A stretch of DNA of 64,000 nucleotides from Nematostella vectensis (lineage: Eukaryota; Cnidaria; Anthozoa; Actiniaria; Edwardsiidae). Location: positions 4,275,681 to 4,339,680 of the forward strand of contig NC_064040.1 of assembly GCF_932526225.1 (NCBI RefSeq). The letters run 5' to 3'. Shown piece by piece: positions 35,810-47,932 of the stretch. The notes under the pieces were generated by a model. That model worked only from the letters and a program-made list of their open reading frames with translations, was not told the DNA's origin and ran no database searches. The position numbers and the translations under genes were made by a program. Every line of letters begins with the position of its first letter. Positions within the stretch are counted from its first letter, which is position 1.

Positions 35810-36852
35810 CTACATTGCGTTATTACAAAGGTCTCCCTGGCAACACTTTACGTTACATTTTATGTCACTCAGATTACTCTGCGCATGAACTGAGTCACAG
35901 AACTTTTTCTCGTACTCTGAGGTGCATTGGTGAGAATAGGCGCAGTCGCCGATATCTTGGTCGACGCGCGTCCCGTACATCTTGAAGGACACCGTAATCC
36001 GAGTACAGCCGTAGGCAAAGAATGGGCATTCGGCCACTTCGGATTTGCATGGCTGGGCTGGGTATGGGCGAGGTAACTTGCTGCAGACGTGCCGACTGCA
36101 CTTCAAAGCGTGGCCTAGAAAAACAAAATGGTTCATGTCATGTCGGGCTCCCTTTGTAGGCCAGGCTACCCTGCACCGTATTCGAAACGTATTGTGCAAT
36201 TTCGCTCTGTGTTATGTTTTTAAAAAGTTTATGGTCATTTCAAAAGTAAATGAAGCTTCTAAATACACCACAGTTCATGTATAAGAGAAAAGGGTGGGCG
36301 TTTTTTATGCACGATATTCTTTGGCTAAAACTTTGTCTTAAAAATATCGCCTTCTAATCCGCACTTCCAGGACTTCGGACGTGGTCAACAGAAATTCTTG
36401 CCCCTAAGAGATAGCAAATTGGGTGTGGTCGAAGGAATTGTTAACCCTAAGAGATGGCCGAATGAAATAAAAAAAAAAACGTTAAACATCCAATTAGGAA
36501 TAGCAGTCCATCGAATTTTATACTTTAATGCCTAGTGCACACTAGCAACATAACAACATAACGACATGGGCGCGCGCACTATGTTTAGCCCGACATAACG
36601 ACATGGACATAATGACATAAAAGAAAAAAACATGTTTTTTTCATATGTCGATATGTCGCTAGTGTGCACTAGGCATAACAGATAGCAAAATGTTGCATAG
36701 GTAGGATACATATTTGTGATCCCAATCTTAACAATATGGGCCTTACGGTAAGAGTCAGATAGAGTGGGCTTTAAAGGACATAAAACAGAAAAACCCTCAC
36801 CCATTTGTATGGCGCACATCACAGCCAGTACAACGATCAGGACTTTGGCCAT
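35810..36852 (-). CDS. Ly6/uPAR (three-finger) family secreted protein, two exons, 118 aa
   Basis: Exon 36801-36852 encodes a signal peptide (MAKVLIVVLAVMCAIQMG) and ends in phase 1. Exon 35810-36114 continues GHALKCSRHVCSKLP. The mature chain begins with LKC and closes with KCNVKCCQGDLCNN, the CC-x(3-4)-D-x-CN ending that marks Ly6/uPAR domains. I count 12 cysteines, two more than the usual ten, suggesting an extra disulfide. There is no C-terminal hydrophobic tail after CNNAM, so it should be secreted rather than GPI-anchored. Ly6 proteins act as receptor modulators and ligands, and three-finger folds also occur among secreted peptides with other roles; nothing here decides the function. 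The intron is ~690 bp and contains a MITE. Confidence 0.85.
36528..36675. mobile_element. MITE in the Ly6-like gene intron
   Basis: Inverted ends atgcctagtgcacactagc and gctagtgtgcactaggcat, with further internal repeats of cataacgacat. 148 bp, hAT-like in size, superfamily not certain. Confidence 0.8.
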
Positions 36853-36940
36853 TTTCACTGATGGATGGATCAAGATGCTCAGGGAACAACGATTGTTAAC
36901 GATTGCAAAAGTGAATGGTTCCTTTGACTAGAAGAGCTGT

Positions 36941-36947
36941 ATTTATA
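36941..36947 (-). promoter_or_regulatory. TATA box of the Ly6-like gene
   Basis: TATAAAT on the minus strand, about 90 bp upstream of the start codon at 36852. This is consistent with a start site near 36915 and a short leader. Confidence 0.6.
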
Positions 36948-37077
36948 CGATAAAAGTGCAGTAATTACGAGGGAAAGGGGATTAATATTTGCATTCTGTG
37001 TTGAAGTAATTTTATTGAAAACAATTACACACCTGTTCCAGATGCGTTTTTAATCGTTTTTTTTAAATCAGCTGATC

Positions 37078-38425
37078 AGCTTTTGTTTTGTTACCACTGG
37101 TGCAAACAAACAATGCATTTCCTTTAAATAACCAGTTTTTGTAATTAAAAAATAGATTAATTAATAAATGATTGAATGAGACTACTTTTTTCTTACATGA
37201 GAGTCATGTTAAGATTAATTCTATTTACACCCTGGTCCCATTGATTCTATTTTATTATTTTATTCTCACTTCCAATTTTTATCTTTCTATGTGTATGTTA
37301 GCAAATATAAAACACGCACTTGACCCTGTGAATCTGCGCATGCGAATCAAGTCACGCGACTTTTTGGATGACAAATTCGCGCGCGCTCCGACTTTTAGCG
37401 GCAAAATAACAACAACAAAAACTAATTTAGCCAGCCCGTACGAATCATTATTATTGAGAGATTTCTTTTTTTTTTTTCGCTCTCTGGCCCCACCACGTCT
37501 GTATTTATTCACAATTTGCCACTCAAAAGCTCACGTTTGATTTGACCACCAATGAAACTCTCTAATTGACAGACAAGTAGTTATCTCTAGAGGGAGTGTT
37601 TATTTTTATTTTTTTTAACAAAATGGCATTGTTAAACTGATATTGTAGAATGGCTTTGCTGTTAAAGGCTGAGTCATCGGGCACTCAAGTATCAAGGGAA
37701 AAATTAAGGGAGAGCACTTGAAATAAAAATAAAGAAAGAAAGAAAGACGTTGGTCAGCTTTTGTTATCACTGGTACAAACAAACAATGTATTTCCTTTAA
37801 ATAACCAGTTTTTGTAATTAAAAAATAGATTAATTAATAAATGATTGAATGAGACTACTTTTTTCTTACATGAGAGTCATGTTAAGATTAATTCGATTTA
37901 CACCCTGGTCCCATTGATTCTATTTTATTATTTTATTCTCACTTCCAATTTTTATCTTTCTATGTGTATGTTAGCAAATATAAAACACGCACTTGACCCT
38001 GTGAATCTGCGCATGCGAATCAAGTCACGTGACTTTTTGGATGACAAATTCGCGCGCGCTCCGACTTTTAGCGGCAAAATAACAACAACAAAAACTAATT
38101 TAGCCAGCTCGTACGAATCATTATTATTGAGAGATTTTATTTTTTCTTCGCTCTCTGGCCCCACCACGTCTGTATTTATCCACAATTTGCCACTCAAAAG
38201 GTCACGTTTGATTTGACCACCAATGAAACTCTCTAATTGACAGACAACTAGTTATCTCTAGAGGGATGTTTATTTATTTTATTTTTTTTAACAAAATGGC
38301 ATTGTTAAACTGATATTGTAGAATGGCTTTGCTGTTAAAGGCTGAGTCATCGGGCACTTAAGTATCAAGGGAAAAATTGAGGGAGAGCACTTGAAATAAA
38401 AATAAAGAAAGAAAGAAAGAAAGAC
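37078..38425. repeat. 673-bp tandem segmental duplication
   Basis: Copy 1 about 37078-37749 and copy 2 about 37752-38425, offset 673 bp, with only a few differences (for example ccgtac/tcgtac, cacgcgac/cacgtgac, a shorter T run). Both end in a gaaagaaagaaagacgttgg microsatellite, which may have seeded the duplication. A 122-123-codon plus-strand frame (starting MNETTFFLHES) is kept in both, but its ends differ by frameshift and it has no recognisable features. Confidence 0.95.
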
Positions 38426-39818
38426 GTTGGAATTAACGGGGTGTTGAAGTTATCCAGGGAATATAGTGTAAAGGAAGATTAAATGGCAAAGTAAAACATC
38501 CACCTTTTTGCTACCAGGATTAGCCAAGGGGGTGTATCATACGCGTGTATCATATGAAAAAAACTGGATTTGACTGATAAGTGTTAGAAAGGAGAGCAAG
38601 GGGCTTTATTCTACTACAATGCGCTCTACTTTTGTTCCTTGGCCTATCAAATCCCAAGGGGGGTGGGGTGGGGAAAGCTCTAATAGTACTTATCAACACA
38701 AGTTTGAAAGTGTATGTTGCTTTTTTGCTCCAACAAAGGGCTAACACTCGAAACGTGTCAGCGCAACTACTCTGTTTAACAGAGGCGTTCACATACATTT
38801 TCAACCAGGTTGTGTTGATATATTCTACAGCTTGTCAATAGTCTTTTTAGTTATACTCTCTAGTAGTACTATCGTATATATTTTTGACATGTCAGCATGC
38901 ACTTCTTACACGGACCTTTTTAATGGGAGAATACCGTTTTTGGTTGGCGACGCCCACCTCTTGGAATTTGACGCTTATAAATGGAGTAACGCAAAGAAAT
39001 AAACATAGTAATAACTGGCAGGCCATCCTCGCGAATCAAGATGTCTTTGTTGGATATCAAAGGATGTTTTAAGAATAAAACGCATACTGAATTGGGTGTT
39101 TTCCAGATAACGGGGGTCCTGTGGAATTTGCGCGTGAAAGAGAGGCTTTGGAGGTTTTTTGCACTTTTGTGAGTAAAACTTTAAGCTTTTGTAAATCTTG
39201 ACACGGCAAAAAATATCAAATACTTGGTCTTATTTTTGAAAACAACAAACTCGTAAAGCACCTAAAAGGTTTTTTGTTATAAGTGCTTCCTGTTATGTTC
39301 TGAAGCAAAAATAGCTTCTTTGGAATCTCTGGAAGTGTTTATTATTGGACCAAGCTCATTCAGCTGGAATGGCGAATAAGTACTGCAACTAAAAAAGCTG
39401 GAAAGTTGTCGTCTTGAAGACCACCGTAAAAATGAAGATAGTGGTGTCACCAGTTGGTGAGAAGAGTTGAGGAATGTATTCAAAGCGACAGTAGCGAGAT
39501 AAAAAAAGAAGGACTTACAAGAACAACGCGATAGGGGGAAGAGAAAAACAGAGAACAGACACAAACTACAACTACAGGCTGTCAGAAAGTCGTAGCCGGG
39601 AGTCCTGTGTTTTTTTACCCAGTCTCCGCGGCATAACTCCAGATAAACTCAAACGAATGAATGCGGCACCGGCAACAGAATGAATAGATAAACCGCTTTG
39701 ATAACACACATAGCTTAATCTACATGAGAATCATGTTACCTTCCATCCAACACAGGCTCGCTCTACGCCGTTTGCCCGCTTCCACCCTGGGAAAACCCGT
39801 TTGATCGAGTGACTGAAT
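38426..39818. other. Unassigned DNA upstream of the TTLL15-like gene
   Basis: No gene recognised. A fragment near 38509-38560 (ctaccaggattagccaaggg and cgtgtatcatatgaaa) resembles the family-C repeat. Confidence 0.35.
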
Positions 39819-42800
39819 ATGTGGCGCGCGGGAACGCATAACTCTGCATCTGCATCGAGAATATATCCGGTAACATACGAAATGGATCATTTATATACCT
39901 GCTTATCAATTAGCATGAGAATTATGGGGTTAAGTGCTTTGAGATGGTTGTTGGTAATGTCGCCACATGTTCATCTCGTTGTTTGTCAAGATTATCATTT
40001 GATAAGCGAAAATTCCCTCTTGATGAACAATTTTTTGACAATGAATGATCACTTGTTATAAGCTAAGGGAAACCCTTCCTGTCGTCTCTAAACTTTGTTT
40101 TATAACGTGTTGTGCCAGACACCGTTTTTATTAGAGTGTTAAAAAGCTTTTTTTTTTTGCTCTTGTAAAGAAGACTGGGGGTAAATCAAGAATGGAACTG
40201 GTTGTGGAAATGTAGTGATTGCTCAGAAGTATTGTTCATTCTTTCTTCAAGGATTGGTGGCATGTTCAACTCAAATTCGCTTGAATTTACAAATGACTTT
40301 TCATTGATGGCATGTTTAATAAAGGTCAGATCAGGCCCATAGGCAGGGGAGGTTCAGGGGGTTTGAAATAGTGAAGGAAAATTAAGTACCACTGCGAGGT
40401 ACCTAAGAGAAAATGGTTTGCTAAATGGATAAGCGACCCCCTCCCCCCACCCCACTCTAAAAATTCTGCCTGTGAAACTGGCTGCGGGCAGAAGATGACA
40501 GTAACCAGCTTATAAAACAGAAAAAGGATTTCTCTTTTATGGTCTTAAACGACTAACTTGTTGTGCTTCTGGTTGGCTAGGAGGACTATTCTAAGTACAG
40601 TCACCCTCCACCTCGTCCGCATACTGGGGTCTACCTTTCTGGACGCCTGGTGTTTACCCTCATAATCTTCCTGTTCTTGGCTCTTCTTCTGCTCGTCCTG
40701 AATGTTGTGCAGGTGAACAGTCTCGGCAAAGTTACCTATATTGGAGATTCCCTGGATAATCGCCCTGTGGTACTAGTATATGCACAAAAGGTAATCAATT
40801 TATGATAAACTTGGTTGGAAATGAGTATATTAGCACCTCCAGCCAATAAAAGAGTTTAAAAAATATATATTTATTGGTAATAATTTGTATGTTTGTATTA
40901 GTGCAATAATGTAAATAATTTAACTGTTCAATCTGATAAGAGCAATGAACATTTTTTTAAGTTTATAAAGTGAGGTTACCTGCTAGCAGGGGTCTATTTT
41001 ATCTTTGTATTTTGCTTGGCTGGCCTTTACTCTTAACAAATTGTGTAATGGATTGTAATGGCTGATTCACTAAATATTTTAAAAACCTTCATCAGCTCTA
41101 CACCGGGTATCTGGACCATGTACTCGCTGTTTTTAATCGCATTGGATACCTCAGGGTGGAGTCGGCAGGTCAGAGATGGGACGTCCTCTGGTCACATGAC
41201 TACCCATTTGCAGTAGATGAGCTGGATGAGAGACTGAAGCAGTTAGAACCTCACCAGAAGGTAGGATAATCAGAAATTACTTTCTCAGGAGCAGCTGCGT
41301 ACTTACTCTGCATTTTGACCAACCAAGGATCTCAAAATGAGGGGAGGGGAAAGGGGGTACTATCCTGAGGGCAGGTAACACTGATTTATGAAACATGATA
41401 AATATGGTTGGATATGATTTTGTAGATTTTCACCTCTCCTTGACACCGTGTTATTTCTGTAGTTTGGCATTTTATACCAAAAAGAGAAATCACTTTTTTT
41501 TTACTTTTCAGGTTAACCATTTCCCTGGGTCAGGCTTCATAACAAATAAAGCTAGCCTTGCTGTATCACATTTCCCATTTCATCCACTGGCATTTGAAAT
41601 ACCAAAGGATAAAAAGAAATTTCTGAAAGAGGTAAGTATACATATTTCACCATGGATTTTTAAGGAACTAAAAATACTCTAGTCATTTAGGTATTATCCT
41701 AATAACAATGTTTTATGCTGCAAATAAACTTCAAAGAAGTGCCCCTACCACCATTTTTTTTGTATCCTATAAAGTTAACTTTCTTTACAAACATATGGTG
41801 ACAGCAACCCTGTAAGGGTTGACATTTGCAAATAGTATGTTTTTGGTTGTGAACCATATGAAATAATAAATTTATTTTGTGTGAATCATAATTTCTAACC
41901 TTGAAATTCATGAGATGTGTTAGCTGGTTTTAAATACTAAAATATTAGCTGTTTGGTCTCTCACTTTTACATAATGCTTTGTTTGTCCATGTACATTTGT
42001 CCATGATTTGTGATTGCTGTACCCCCCTCCCTAGGGAGTAGGCGGGGGAGAAGGGTCATGATATGCGATTAAAAAAGAAAATCATCATTGTCATCTCCAT
42101 CATAATCATACTCAATTTATGCAGATGAGTGACATTATTTAAATAAGTGTTTTATTTTAGGTGGCTAAAAATCCACAAAAGATCTGGGTTGAAAAGAGCA
42201 ATATGCATCGTGGAATTCACATCAAGAAACCTCAAGGTCAGGCAGATATTGAAGGATTATTAATGATGTCGTGTGAGGTTTGTGCTGAGAAATGACAGAC
42301 TGAGGTCTTGAATGTAAGAGGCAGATTTTCCTTTTTGCAATAGCTAGGGTTTGTAGGTTAGAAATTTATCTTATGGTAAATTAATAAATGTTGTTAAAAA
42401 AGGCAACCTGTCTAACTCATCTGGTCTGGAAAACCTGGAGATGACAACTTTCCCAGTCAACAAATTTTCAATTACTCAATTTGTAGTGACAACCCTGGTA
42501 TAGCATTTCCTTTTTATTGTTTCAGATATCAACCTTGATTCTTCATCAAGAGATACTTTTGTTGAAGAGTTTATTTCAAATCCTTATCTTATTGATAAAA
42601 GGTATATTAACCCCAAGATAAGCAAAGTTTTGAGACAACTTGTGCTGTGCTTCTGCCTTAGCATTGTTTGTGTCTTTAGCATGTGCAAATCTGAATTTGA
42701 GACTGTAACCAGTAAAAAATATTGATTAATAGCTGCAGTAAATGAAAAAAGAGAGGAAAAAGGCAAAATATCCCCTTTCCCATAAAATATATTTGATAAC

Positions 42801-45800
42801 TGCAGGTAATGCAAGAACTAAAAAAAACCCTTTTAGCAGGTGAAAATCACTCAATCACAAACTCACTCAAGACTGACCCTGGTTATGTTTGATGTCCATA
42901 TTCCATGTAAATGCAATACAGTTTTCCTACTCTTTAGGAAATGTGATCTGGGTATTTACACAGTGCTCACATCAATTAATCCTCTGAGGGTCTATGTCTA
43001 TGAAGATGAGATCCTGATTAGGTAAGTTGTCAGATGTTATATTAATGTGTTGCCTTTATAGAAAAAAAACACAGGAATTTCTTATTCCCTTCATGTTGGA
43101 AGTAAGCATTTTGTTCTTGATTGTTTTAGGTGTTGTATACAAGACTACCATCCCCTTGATGTAACAAATGAAAAGCAGTATGTGGTTGGTGATGAGTATA
43201 CGCAGCCGTGGGAGGTAGGCCAAACAGTGTTTAAGGGGGCTAGGGCTGGAGAAGGGAAAAGTTACACTAAGATCGGGATACTGACTTGAGATGTGTAAAG
43301 GAACCCTGTTAAAACTGTAAAACGTCAACCCTAGATAGCTGCCTGTTGCCCCCCCCCCCCCATCTGCACCCACCCCCAGCTAGCTGCCCCTGTACCTTCC
43401 CTAGCTACAGTAACTCATCCCCCTGTAACCATCCCTAGTTACCTGCTTCTAACAGCCCCGCACCTGTACCTGCTCCTTTACCTGCCCATTGATAACCCCT
43501 CCCCCTGAACCCATCTCTAGCTACCTGCCCCTAGCAACCCCCTACAATCATCTGCCCCCTTAGCTACATGCCCTTGCATCCACCCTTAGCTATGTGTGCC
43601 TACTAGCAACCTTTGTCTAGCTACACACTTACCACCACAGGAAAGGGGTTCATTAAGTGTTCCAGATTTTCAAGGTAGATATTTAGTTAGATATTTAGTA
43701 GATATTAGATATTGAGTAGATATTAGATATTGAGTAGATATAAGATATTTAGTAGATATTAGATATTTAGTAGATATTAGATATTTAGTAGATATTAGAT
43801 ATTTAGTAGATATTAGATATTGAGTAGATATTAGATATTGAGTAGATATTAGATTTTGAGTAGATATTAGATATTTAGTAGATATTAGATATTTAGTAGA
43901 TATTAGATATTTAGTAGAGCCAAAGTTAGTTAGTGTAAAGTCCAAGTGATCAAAGCTCAATCACTGTTCCACTGTATTTTCATGTATTCTTACAATTGTA
44001 TGACATGATGGCTATTGACAACCTTCCATTCCAGCTTGACTCCTTGAGATATAAGTGGAAAAGGGGGAAATTCTCTAGAAAACAAATGCTCTTCACTCAT
44101 CTCACCGAAAATGGTAAATTTGTATGTCTGACTGTATCCTTATTTTATATGCCTAACGTTGATTTGATGCCTTTAGAGTCGACGAGAAAATATGTGGAAT
44201 CTTTATTGTCTACCATTTGAAAAAGGGCTTTTATTGCCCTTACAAATATTTTCAGACCTGAAATTATAACTGTCAGGGTCGCTAGACTTGTTATTGGCTA
44301 GAATAAGCGCCCCCTTCTTTCAGGACCTCAAAAAATAAACAAGCGATTATGACGCTTGAACAAGCTTTACAGCAATTCCCGTTAGAACAACTGTTAACAT
44401 ACGAGGAAATATATAATGTAACCTGCGTTGCGTTTCCTCTCTGACAGGCAAGGATGCAGATAAGGTTTGGTTGGATATAAAAAATGCTATAAAGGAGGTA
44501 TGTTGTTGAGTTGTTAATATTATAATTGTTGTTATTATTATTATTGTAAATGTTACACAATTGTTTGTCTGGATTTTAGAATGTCATCTGGTCAAGCAGA
44601 TCTCAAATTAGATTTTTCGTTTTCAATTTTTAAAGGTTTATTCCAAAAAGGAGGTTGACATGATTGCAGCGTCTCAGTTGTACCGTACGTCACGGTAAGC
44701 ACAAATTGCCCTTGGGGGGAGTCATATATACCGTATTACTAAAATAAGCGCCTCCTTGAAATAAGCCTTTCCCTCCGAATAAGCGCCTCAACTGAGAGGA
44801 CAAATATGAAAAATCGCCTCATCCAAATAAGCGCCTCCCCTAAACGTGATGCACTTTGTAGACTTTGATGACAAGAGGGACTGTACGTTAGGAGGGAATT
44901 CTGATATGAGAAGATTTCGGCTTTTAGGAATTTCTTTGAGATGGTTCGCTTTGACTTCATCTTGGATGAGAATGCCGGCGTCTGGCTGATGGAGGTAAGA
45001 TATCCAATCAGAGTGTTAAGATAGTATCACGTGATGTGCTTACCTACTTTTATTGACAGGTTAACATGTCGCCAAATCTTTCGTCTGGGTCCCACATCGA
45101 TAACGCCGTTCTTTACGAACAGGTGAGATCAGAGTTGAATGTGAATCAACAGGCGTGAGAAGATAGTATCGACATAATAATATTGCTAGTGTGTCTTAAT
45201 GTTTGGCTTTGGTTTCTAGGTAATCTTCAATCTCTTTGGTTTGGTTGGCGTGGCAAACAAGCTCGGTCACGGTACTAGACTCAGGTAAACATGCCAATGA
45301 GCTATTAAAAAAACGCCTGTGTTTTATTTACGAACATATTATCCAAAGTTTCATGTTAGCGCTTGCTTTCGCGCGTGCTGTATTTCCGTCCCGTATTTCT
45401 AAAGAGTCAAATTAGCGGCACCCTTGTTTACGCGCTTCCTTTATTTTGTAGCACGTCTTTTATTTTGTAGCGCTGCCAAAGAGCGCGAGATGCAGGTGAC
45501 TGATATGGACATCATGACGTCATTTGATGCATGTGCGACTAGAGAATGCCGAAACAGCTGTAGCCAAGAGGTTAGTACGTGAATACGCGAAATTGCGAGA
45601 CAAACACGAAAGTGCATAACGTTCACGTACGTAGTGCGTGACGTACACGGAGCTGCGTGACATGCACTAGAGTGCATGACGTACTCGACGGTGCGTGACA
45701 ATACTCGAGAGTGCGTTAGGTTTAGTAAGGTGGTCGACGTCCACGAAGGTGCGTGACATGCACGAGAGTGCGTGTCGTCCACGAAGGTGGATATATTAAC

Positions 45801-47932
45801 ACCATGTTCTTCCAATGACCAGATCTGCGAGCTCTGTCACCCGTGCCTTACGGAGGACCAGAAGGTCACACTCAAGCTCGCACGCCTGGAGCACGTCAAT
45901 CGAGGGGGCTTCCGCAGGGTTGTGCCACCGCCCATGGTAAGGTCCATCTTCCTCCATGCGTGGTTGTGCCACCGCCCATGGTAAGGACCATCTTCCTCCA
46001 TGGGTGGTTGTGCCACCGCCCATGGTAAGGACCATCTTCCTCCATGGGTGATTGTGCCACCGCCCATGGTAAGGACCATCTTTCTCCATGGGTGGTTGTG
46101 CCACCGCCCATGGTAAGGACCATCTTTCTCCATGGGTGGTTGTGCCACCGCCCATGGTAAGGACCATCTTCCTCCATGGGTGGTTGTGCCACCGCCCATG
46201 GTAAGGACCATCTTCCTCCATGGGTGGTTGTGCCACCGCCCATGGTAAGGACCATCTTCCTCCATGCGTGGTTGTGCCACCGCCCATGGTAAGGACCATC
46301 TTTCTCCATGGGTGGTTGTGCCACCGCCCATGGTAAGGACCATCTTCCTCCATGCGTGGTTGTGCCACCGCCCATGGTAAGGACCATCTTCCTCCATGGG
46401 TGGTTGTGCCACCGCCCATGGTAAGGACCATCTTTCTCCATGGGTGGTTGTGCCACCGCCCATGGTAAGGACCATCTTCCTCCATGGGTGGTTGTGCCAC
46501 CGCCCATGGTAAGGACCATCTTCCTCCATGGGTGGTTGTGCCACCGCCCATGGTAAGGACCATCTTCCTCCATGCGTGGTTGTGCCACCGCCCATGGTAA
46601 GGACCATCTTTCTCCATGGGTGGTTGTGCCACCGCCCATGGTAAGGACCATCTTCCTCCATGCGTGGTTGTGCCACCGCCCATGGTAAGGACCATCTTCC
46701 TCCATGGGTGGTTGTGCCACCGCCCATGGTAAGGACCATCTTCCTCCATGCGTGGTTGTGCCACCGCCCATGGTAAGGACCATCTTCCTCCATGGGTGGT
46801 TGTGCCACCGCCCATGGTAAGGACCATCTTCCTCCATGGGTGATTGTGCCACCGCCCATGGTAAGGACCATCTTTCTCCATGGGTGGTTGTGCCACCGCC
46901 CATGGTAAGGACCATCTTTCTCCATGGGTGGTTGTGCCACCGCCCATGGTAAGGACCATCTTCCTCCATGGGTGGTTGTGCCACCGCCCATGGTAAGGAC
47001 CATCTTCCTCCATGGGTGGTTGTGCCACCGCCCATGGTAAGGACCATCTTCCTCCATGCGTGGTTGTGCCACCGCCCATGGTAAGGACCATCTTCCTCCA
47101 TGGGTGGTTGTGCCACCGCCCATGGTAAGGACCATCTTCCTCCATGCGTGGTTGTGCCACCGCCCATGGTAAGGACCATCTTCCTCCATGCGTGGTTGTG
47201 CCACCGCCCATGGTAAGGACCATCTTCCTCCATGCGTGGTTGTGCCACCGCCCATGGTAAGGACCATCTTCCTCCATGCGTGGTTGTGCCACCGCCCATG
47301 GTAAGGACCATCTTCCTCCATGGGTGGCGAGCTCTTAGATGCTAGTGCTTGAGTCACTCCTGTGTAGAATTAGTCCCATGTTCCAATTAACAATTTAACA
47401 AATTAACAATTAACCCTAACCCTTAAATACTAGTCCATCCTGAAAACAATGCCCAGGCCTGCCATACCCGCTGCCTGAGATTCAGCGTCTGTTTGTCCAC
47501 ATCTTGACCTTACACACACTTGTATCCATACTCTCCTGAGATTTAGCGTCTGTTTTCCACATCTTGACCTTACATACACTTGTATCCATACTCTCCTACA
47601 GAGATTCAGCGTCTGTTTATCCACATCTTGACCTTACATACACTTGTATCCATACTCTCCTACCGAGATTCAGCGTCTGTTTGTCCACATCTTGACCTTA
47701 CATACACTTGTATCCATACTCTCCTACCGAATTTATGGGCGCGAAAAGCAGGCTAGCTGCCCGAAGTAAGCATTTGTGCGCCTTTGAGAGCTGACAGTGT
47801 TTGTATTGTATTCTTTAGAGTCAAAGTGAAGCTCGTGTCGCCAAGTCTTCTAACGATGTGAACGGGTCCAACAGGTTCATGTGGATATGGTTCAGACGGA
47901 TGTGCTTACGAGACCCTACGTGGTGCCACTAG
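39819..47932 (+). CDS. TTLL15-like tubulin tyrosine ligase-like protein, membrane-anchored
   Basis: Coding exons: 40581-40790, 41096-41260, 41512-41631, 42161-42236, 42526-42601, 42938-43021, 43130-43214, 44035-44113, 44448-44497, 44636-44694, 44928-44994, 45060-45122, 45220-45284, 45471-45570, 45823-45936, 47819-47932; all in phase, 508 residues. A likely first exon, 39819-39869 (MWRAGTHNSASASRIYP), joins in phase 0 and is tentative. Near the N-terminus a transmembrane segment (LVFTLIIFLFLALLLLVL) anchors the protein. The TTL ATP-grasp core follows: KIWVEKSNMHRGIHIKKP, VEEFISNPYLIDKRKCDLG, VYVYEDEILIR, and FEMVRFDFILDENAGVWLM followed by EVNMSPNL. A Cys-rich tail (CELCHPCLTEDQK) closes it. 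TTLL enzymes add amino acids, mostly glutamate, to tubulin tails. The anchor and tail match the TTLL15 type known from C. elegans. The usual VKP.....RG.GI motif is altered to VEKSNMHRGIHI. Confidence 0.88.
43676..43918. repeat. 18-bp minisatellite in TTLL15-like intron 8
   Basis: About 13 copies of agatatttagtagatatt or the agatattgag variant. It is followed 115 bp later by exon 44035. It does not touch the donor at 43215; the stretch between holds degenerate ctagctacctgcccctag repeats (43335-43620). Confidence 0.9.
44735..44845. repeat. Dispersed AATAAGCGCC repeat
   Basis: Contains ccgtattactaaaataagcg and three further aataagcgcctc motifs. The same motif set recurs at 44300-44315 and 53065-53430, indicating a degraded interspersed family. 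Confidence 0.7.
45919..47326. repeat. 44-bp minisatellite, ~32 copies, at the splice donor of TTLL15-like exon 45823-45936
   Basis: Each unit is GTTGTGCCACCGCCCATG (the last 18 bases of the exon, coding VVPPPM) followed by GTAAGGACCATCTTCCTCCA and TGGGTG. Copies differ at only about four positions (gcg/ggg, cttcc/ctttc, ggtt/gatt). A run of six variant units starting near 46051 recurs 792 bp (18 units) later near 46843. Because 44 is not a multiple of three and the minus strand of the unit has no stop, all three minus frames stay open for 470-506 codons; these are not genes. Confidence 0.97.
47468..47737. repeat. ~66-bp tandem repeat, four copies, same intron
   Basis: Units read gagattcagcgtctgtttgt, ccacatcttgaccttacata and cacttgtatccatactctcc, with small length differences. 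Confidence 0.9.

Noticed and set aside
37172..38216. Pair of 122-123-codon frames conserved in the 673-bp duplication
   Set aside because: Conservation follows from the recent duplication; the C-termini differ by frameshift and the sequence has no domain or exon signals.
45796..47357. Three minus-strand open frames of 470-506 codons across 45.8-47.4 kb
   Set aside because: They are translations of a 44-bp tandem repeat that has no stop on that strand; the frame rotates through the same peptide. The plus-strand exon of the TTLL15-like gene explains the start of the array.
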